DNA of 10,912 nucleotides from the NCBI GenBank assembly GCA_903854455.1, contig CAINWJ010000161.1:1-10912 (forward strand). The letters are read 5' to 3'. Positions 7,401 to 10,912 of the stretch are shown piece after piece (positions within the stretch are counted from its first letter, which is position 1; every line of letters starts with the position of its first letter). This DNA is from Candidatus Peribacteria bacterium. Its GTDB lineage: Bacteria > Patescibacteriota > Gracilibacteria > Peribacterales > Peribacteraceae. The notes under the pieces are model-generated. The model worked only from the letters and a program-made list of their open reading frames with translations, was not told where the DNA came from and did no database searches. The position numbers and the translations under genes are program-made.

Positions 7401-8056
7401 AAAGATGCTGCTTGCTGGCGTATTCGCTCGTATTGTGCTGGATCATCGGATCCCCGGCTGAGAATATCTCTGTACACTTCCTGGATCAGAACGCGTTCGA
7501 CGACGGATGCAACCGACGGGACATCCAGGACAGGTCTCGGATATGCCAGGAATTCTCCGGGACCTGGTGATGATGGTGGGCGTGAGCATGGTCCCAGATA
7601 TGCGCTGATGAACGATATGACTTGCGGTCGTTCGTCGTCACCGATCAATCCCAGAGCGCAGAGTGCATCTGCGGCGGCATCGGCTCCGATGCGACTGGCA
7701 AGACGGACGAGATCGAAGTTCTGTCCTTCGACCATTCTTCTGTATTCGTCCGGTGAGCGTTCCCGCGATTGTCCGCCTCTTCGACCGCTGCTTCTTTCCC
7801 TTGAATTTTCCTGAGGAAACTGCAGTGTGAATCTTGGGGCATTTGTTCCGGTGAGTGCTCTTTCAGTCAGACCGCGTTGGATGATTGCATCCAGAATACG
7901 TCGACGGGACGCATTGATGTCATCACGCAATCCAGGCGGGACATTATGTTCATTTAGCATCTCTTCTACGCCGTGGCAGAGTGCCAGCGCATCATCGAAG
8001 CTCGTCAGGTTATTCCGGAAACGTGCAAAGTATGCGTCTATCAGTTGTTGAATCAC
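4451..8056 (-). CDS. SNF2-type helicase fused to a class I SAM-methyltransferase-like domain
   Basis: A 1201-residue protein from GTG 8056. Residues 1-285 are helical and unrecognised, with an R/S/G-rich linker at 83-103. The helicase core has Walker A FDPGLGKTG (297-305), motif Ia TLYLGPLNVIQQ, motif II LVLDEAHN (428-435), motif III MSGSPFMN (469-476), motif V NTGIRLH (706-712) and motif VI ELQQLLKRALREG (727-739). This is the SNF2 order with spacing suited to a two-lobe ATPase. An acidic run E404-411 sits before motif II. After an unassigned helical part (740-870) comes a methyltransferase-like domain: ILDVGSDG (879-886), VDSRSWMLERGR (907-918), RCFEADIV (932-939), LRRIKIGGRVII (983-994). 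There is no DPPY/NPPF, so it does not look like an N6-adenine or N4-cytosine DNA methylase, and the degenerate glycine loop may be inactive. It is downstream of another giant gene, probably one operon. The true start is unclear. Confidence 0.8.
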   Translation of the reverse strand: MIQQLIDAYFARFRNNLTSFDDALALCHGVEEMLNEHNVPPGLRDDINASRRRILDAIIQRGLTERALTGTNAPRFTLQFPQENSRERSSGRRGGQSRERSPDEYRRMVEGQNFDLVRLASRIGADAAADALCALGLIGDDERPQVISFISAYLGPCSRPPSSPGPGEFLAYPRPVLDVPSVASVVERVLIQEVYRDILSRGSDDPAQYERIRQQAASLALHHMQKLAREAQVTDPAIHAGLFVGISEFIGRSFSQPHPQTLVRTLRQQGRNCPFPSSRQLMASQRIRERRKVYLAFDPGLGKTGAIHYVKEQLRQERRSVRTLYLGPLNVIQQVPNLVRPGSAPQPTRDCYYVNPDTAPTVGIVQSGLNIGRLESIVHGMEEVYCPYSMLHSSRNLRQANGNEEEEEEEETEQHLIDLLCAQNWDILVLDEAHNIDGNKTWTRLVDRIIHGQDGRGTHLSRQGLIIPMSGSPFMNTVADPVIIHDVIHYPPQERERRYGVDTRETVGRDVATERRADPIRVRQALNETLFALDPYQPWLEHIRMLEYSPTAQEMEFLRGICSNPTLHDAHKMNACQLFLLCPQLVSGDDHMPESLLGWMLLQLESDLDSGKRSVLIAEHMRALGVMRTARGEDAPDQDEIDRHFFTKLQAFCVQREGRTGVPVHFHTVHRDTAPEARQQAYAEAAEAKTNGDFENVIFAMSQCLNTGIRLHLDRIIALEWPYNSPELQQLLKRALREGETDVILTACYALGTMQQGIYEQAIDKLREILTAQYGESIANTVLRSHQRDHQDTENVPVGESDLFRLLLRSSSTKRRYEVERWLHGRGMNEITQFWDRHRDLFGTLHQEADELGTGDMQRFLGGLVNVLVDRSQETVTNILDVGSDGLTLEREIRRLGTDNQIQVASVDSRSWMLERGRAALHTDDPGSAAPRCFEADIVQLHYNNDLRLEPYDIGVLRHLNQCHHIQSDQTVHERARTLLHFLRRIKIGGRVIIPLSRTACTTEEFNQFVTETLPLFGCLPIDGWTGTVRSQDNEGDVPFRGFCVVAEKQEDVNEGAVREHLQAQDLRFSHHSTWATTAQGVRVDNEMQRPRLPSPLRHEEFRFGNRTFTAAHAKPDIRDAQVQHLRALEDAVQVIRTLAPTRRDWKTLAPTQRSSLQARGILHSTQLSQTVNRPTFSLRDYPGHLFFPYDQQWRGEIPHE
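6824..6847 (-). repeat. CTCTTC x4 microsatellite encoding eight glutamates
   Basis: The plus strand carries four perfect copies of CTCTTC. On the coding strand these read as alternating GAA and GAG, giving E404-E411 of the helicase fusion protein just before motif II. A 6-bp period keeps the frame, so copy-number change would only lengthen or shorten an acidic loop. Confidence 0.85.
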
Positions 8057-8060
8057 CTCC
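8051..8060 (-). promoter_or_regulatory. Perfect Shine-Dalgarno-like site overlapping the helicase GTG
   Basis: The reverse strand reads GGAGGTGATT, complementary to the 3' end of bacterial 16S rRNA over about nine bases. It includes the GTG codon at 8056, so it cannot position a ribosome on that GTG. The only codon near useful spacing is CTG at 8044-8042, 11 bases beyond GGAGG. Either CTG is the start, or the match is a coincidence inside a longer reading frame that begins upstream. Confidence 0.4.
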
Positions 8061-8158
8061 GATTGCTCAGGATGACGGGAGCGGATCTTCTTCGCTTCTT
8101 CTTCGATCAGTGTGGCCGGACGTCGTTTTCTTGAGTGAGCATAGGAAAGTCAGAGTGA
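8057..8158 (-). other. Gap with in-frame extension and shifted ATG upstream of the helicase gene
   Basis: Reading upstream from GTG 8056, the frame stays open for 31 codons to a TGA at 8152-8150. It encodes a charged, natural-looking stretch ending EEEAKKIRSRHPEQSE, but has no ATG, GTG or TTG. An ATG at 8142 in another frame reads MLTQENDVRPH and stops at 8107. The two frames would join if the A4 run at 8129-8126 (coding strand) were one base longer, giving MLTQEKRRPATLIEEEAKK and then the helicase. This suggests a broken, shifted or wrongly assembled 5' end. Confidence 0.5.
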
Positions 8159-10912
8159 TTATTGCGACTGGTTGGCATCAGTCGTTCCGTACAGTCCACG
8201 GATAGTTTGTAGATATGTCGTGAGGCGTTGAAGTTCTTCTCTTGCAGTAACACCAGTTTCTCCCGGCTGCGAAAGGGCTACTCGGACCAATTCTTCTTGT
8301 ATCGCCATCAGTTCTTCCAGAGCCCTAGTACTCTCCTGATCGGCTTGTTGTACTTCCTGCTGATGCTTTCGAGCGGATTCCTCCGCTTGTGCATTTTGGA
8401 ATATAGTCACCGTTTCTTCAAAAGCATTTGGATTGCCCCCTCTTTCCAGAACGAATTCCAGGACATTCTCATTGCCTGTGGTACTCTTAGCAACTTTTAG
8501 TTTCTCTCTGAGACTTGTCTGTAAGTGCTTAGCAATCATTGGAGGTAGATCTCCTGTTCCTACGGCTTCGAAGACGCTTTGAGTCACCCTCAATAATTCG
8601 TCTGCCGATAATTCTTGGGGCGAAGTGGTTTTGAGGGATGTTCTAGCCTGCTGTTCCGCACGTTCGATCTGATGTTGCAGTGCTTCTGCCACTTGTTGAA
8701 GTTCTTCTGAGTTTAACTTTGGAGCATGTGTCGCAATTACTTCTGCTGCAGCCTGACCGATGTGATGTGAGATGCCTTGAGCAAGAGATTCAGCAAGCCT
8801 GTCACCTGCGATGCCATACACCTGTGCGAGAGCGGTGAGCGGTTCTTCGGAAGCAGGTGTGTCGCGTTTTCTTTCTGTCGGTATCTCCTTTTCATTGGCA
8901 GGGACTTTTACCTTTTCCATTTCTTCGAACCACTTCAAAAGAGCTCTCTCTAAATGTGAATAGAGATACGGACTCACACGATCGTTTCCAGTTACCGTGT
9001 TTTCTACCGCTGCTCCAAATCCGCCGATGAGCTTTTCATACGTTGCGATGGAGCAGACTGGTCCGGCAACGGTGACTTCCTTGATCACTGCATTACAAGT
9101 ACCTCTGAATCGAACCATTCTTGGCATGAGATCATTTTTACCTCCACCATCGGCGAAACCGAAAAGTTTCCGAGTCTCGGGATTATTTTTAATATCGTCG
9201 AACAGATTCTGAACCGGCCCCATCAGCTGTTCTTTTGTGAGACCGCCTGAGATCTTCAATTGAGTTTCAAACTCTGGAGGCAACTCGTGTCTGAGCGTAG
9301 TACTGGCATAGTGGATTTCTTTTTGTCTCGAGGAAGAATTCCCCGATTGATCTTGCTCAACTTTCGAAGCGGGATTCTTCCCGATGATGATTTCGAGTAT
9401 TTGTGCATCGACGGGATGCCAGATCTCGCTCATCACGGCTCTCATAAATCTTGTTCCAGCGTCAATCATTTCTTTCTTTGCCCTATCTTTAGGTCCATGT
9501 GCTTCAAAATATGCAGAGGAGTATCCCAAAACCTCATTCACAAATGCGGCGATCGTTCTGCAGGCACCGTCGGTAATGGTTTCCGGGTATCGTTCTCGGA
9601 CGAATGACTCCAATGTAGTGGCGATTAACTCCAGGTGTCTGACCAGAGCATCTCTCAGTCGAATATTTCTCTCTCTATCTCTATGCAACTTCGCATGTTG
9701 TCCGACGAGGGGCAGGACCCTGTTATTGGAGAGTGCGGGCAGTGCGATTGCCAGGAAATCATTTGTGGGCATCGGTGTCGTGTTTTCTCCGCTGAGTGCG
9801 AGTACCTGATCGTAGATGGAACCATCCGATTGGATGTGGGGATCATCATTTTGTACCGCTCTCAGTAATCGTTCCAGCGCAGGCTGAAACGCAGGACGAA
9901 TCTCGTCGGTATAAGCCTGCATCCAGGTTCCATCCTGCACACTGACCGGCGTGACAGGCATTCCCGCCATCAATCCTTCCCACCAGCAGACGAATTGCCG
10001 GAGGTCTTCCACGCAGGTGATTGTCTCCGGGCACAGTTCGTTCGCGGTTGACCGGATGTGCCAGTCGCAATCATGGTAGTTGCCGCCGTGTTGTTCCCTG
10101 AATGCCCTTTCGGCATTCAGCATGACCTGGATAACCGCATCACGGGTCAATGGGTTAGGTAGTGCTTCCGGTGCGCTGACAACCGTTTTCTTCTGAGTAA
10201 ATGCTGTAGTGAATTCGTTGGCGAGATTCTCACGCATAGCGTTCCATCGCCGGAGCATTTCTGCGCATTCAGGTCTTTCCGTATTGGTAAGAAAAATCCC
10301 CAAGCGTGCATGTGCTTTTTCTCCTGCCTCCAGATACCAATCTGCGATAGCTCTATTCACGAATGTTGGCATCGTGAATGAATACTGTTCCTGGAGCGAG
10401 AGGGATTCTTCTCTTGCTTCACTAAATTCATGTTTTTTTTCAGGATTCGTTTCAAGGAATTTCTCCCATGCTTCTCTTTGTCCATGATCCTCAGATCGCG
10501 TTGCATGATCAAATTTGTCAGCGGCAGCACATATGGCACTCCAATCGATCCATTCTTCGGGGAAATGGACTCTCAGTGGAGAGATGATCATATCCAATAT
10601 TTTTTTGCATTCCTCGAAAAATACTTGATGAGCAAATAGCGGTCGTAGTGTCGCTCCGATTGTAGATATTGTTTCTAATAATGTTACAAGCATTGTTCCA
10701 ACGACTTCCGATGACTCAATGGGATCCGGCAAATCACTACTTTTGTCACGAACAATTCTTAACAATTGCTCAAGAAAGTTCTGAAGCATCGGAACTTCAG
10801 ATAAATCCAGCATTTTCGGTTTTGCTCCACCAAGAATGCTTTCGATGTGATTAACAAATTCTGTTTTTTCGAGTGAATTACGCGGTTTTTCTGTTTCTAC
10901 ACCATTTTCTCC
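8159..10912 (-). CDS. Very large helix-rich protein of unknown function, 5' end outside window
   Basis: 917 residues are visible. The frame is open from the window edge; an ATG at 10813 exists, but 33 further sense codons precede it (…ENGVETEKPRNSLEKTEF…), so the true start is probably beyond the window. I recognise no domain, signal peptide or membrane segment. Composition is charged and strongly helical. Counting from ATG 10813, a Ser/Gln-rich linker lies near residue 490, a GGLTKEQLMGP…FGFADGGGKND segment at about 525-565, and a KRKRDTP-like charged linker near 650 (…ERKRDTPASEE). Glutamine/glutamate-rich coiled-coil candidates follow (ELQQVAEALQHQIERAEQQ, and QQEVQQADQESTRALEEL near the C-terminus). 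It ends with TAA 102 bp before the helicase GTG on the same strand, suggesting one transcript and a structural or partner role. An A8 run at 10433-10440 is a possible slippage site. Confidence 0.75.
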   Translation of the reverse strand, partial: GENGVETEKPRNSLEKTEFVNHIESILGGAKPKMLDLSEVPMLQNFLEQLLRIVRDKSSDLPDPIESSEVVGTMLVTLLETISTIGATLRPLFAHQVFFEECKKILDMIISPLRVHFPEEWIDWSAICAAADKFDHATRSEDHGQREAWEKFLETNPEKKHEFSEAREESLSLQEQYSFTMPTFVNRAIADWYLEAGEKAHARLGIFLTNTERPECAEMLRRWNAMRENLANEFTTAFTQKKTVVSAPEALPNPLTRDAVIQVMLNAERAFREQHGGNYHDCDWHIRSTANELCPETITCVEDLRQFVCWWEGLMAGMPVTPVSVQDGTWMQAYTDEIRPAFQPALERLLRAVQNDDPHIQSDGSIYDQVLALSGENTTPMPTNDFLAIALPALSNNRVLPLVGQHAKLHRDRERNIRLRDALVRHLELIATTLESFVRERYPETITDGACRTIAAFVNEVLGYSSAYFEAHGPKDRAKKEMIDAGTRFMRAVMSEIWHPVDAQILEIIIGKNPASKVEQDQSGNSSSRQKEIHYASTTLRHELPPEFETQLKISGGLTKEQLMGPVQNLFDDIKNNPETRKLFGFADGGGKNDLMPRMVRFRGTCNAVIKEVTVAGPVCSIATYEKLIGGFGAAVENTVTGNDRVSPYLYSHLERALLKWFEEMEKVKVPANEKEIPTERKRDTPASEEPLTALAQVYGIAGDRLAESLAQGISHHIGQAAAEVIATHAPKLNSEELQQVAEALQHQIERAEQQARTSLKTTSPQELSADELLRVTQSVFEAVGTGDLPPMIAKHLQTSLREKLKVAKSTTGNENVLEFVLERGGNPNAFEETVTIFQNAQAEESARKHQQEVQQADQESTRALEELMAIQEELVRVALSQPGETGVTAREELQRLTTYLQTIRGLYGTTDANQSQ

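Noticed and set aside
8107..8142. Independent small gene of 11 codons (MLTQENDVRPH)
   Set aside because: It has no Shine-Dalgarno site, and its sequence merges smoothly into the helicase frame after a single-base change, so it is better read as part of that gene's 5' end.
4451..10912. DISARM, BREX or type I restriction-modification system
   Set aside because: The methyltransferase-like domain lacks DPPY/NPPF, there is no nuclease or specificity subunit, and domain order does not match these systems.

Overview
This 10.9 kb window comes from a bacterial chromosome. It has roughly even base composition and compact gene packing, with three small membrane proteins of the T4SS-pilin-like type often met in candidate-phyla-radiation (Patescibacteria) genomes. 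Several starts lack a Shine-Dalgarno site. TGA is used as a stop at overlapping gene ends, which argues against the recoded UGA=Gly lineages (Gracilibacteria/Absconditabacteria). A Peregrinibacteria-like or other CPR member is plausible, but this placement is inference from style, not a marker gene.

Left part, minus strand. Positions 1-56 hold the first 18 codons of a probable methionyl-tRNA synthetase (metG). Upstream of it (84-170) is an inverted pair of heptamer-repeat arrays (AGTATNN, five units per arm). Next comes a tight three-gene operon of secreted/membrane pilin-like proteins (1669 down to 209) with a good sigma70-type promoter at 1680-1708. A DPPAF-type SAM-dependent rRNA methyltransferase-like gene follows (1764-2612).

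Middle part, plus strand. A GT2-like glycosyltransferase (2665-3441) sits 4 bp before a polysaccharide pyruvyl-transferase-family gene (3446-4384). They look like a small surface-glycan pair, divergent from the methyltransferase and convergent with the next block.

Right part, minus strand. Two very large genes fill 4451-10912. The upstream one is a helix-rich protein of at least 917 residues with no recognised domain; its 5' end lies outside the window. The downstream one is a 1201-residue protein in which a complete SNF2-type helicase core is followed by a class I SAM-methyltransferase-like domain. This pair is the best candidate for an undescribed system. Its role (defence, antirestriction, DNA or RNA processing) cannot be settled from sequence alone. 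The 5' end of the helicase gene is anomalous: the frame stays open for 31 more codons with no standard start, while an ATG in another frame leads into it through an A4 run.

No tRNA, rRNA, CRISPR array, insertion sequence or convincing intrinsic terminator was seen. No stretch longer than 300 bp lacks a gene.
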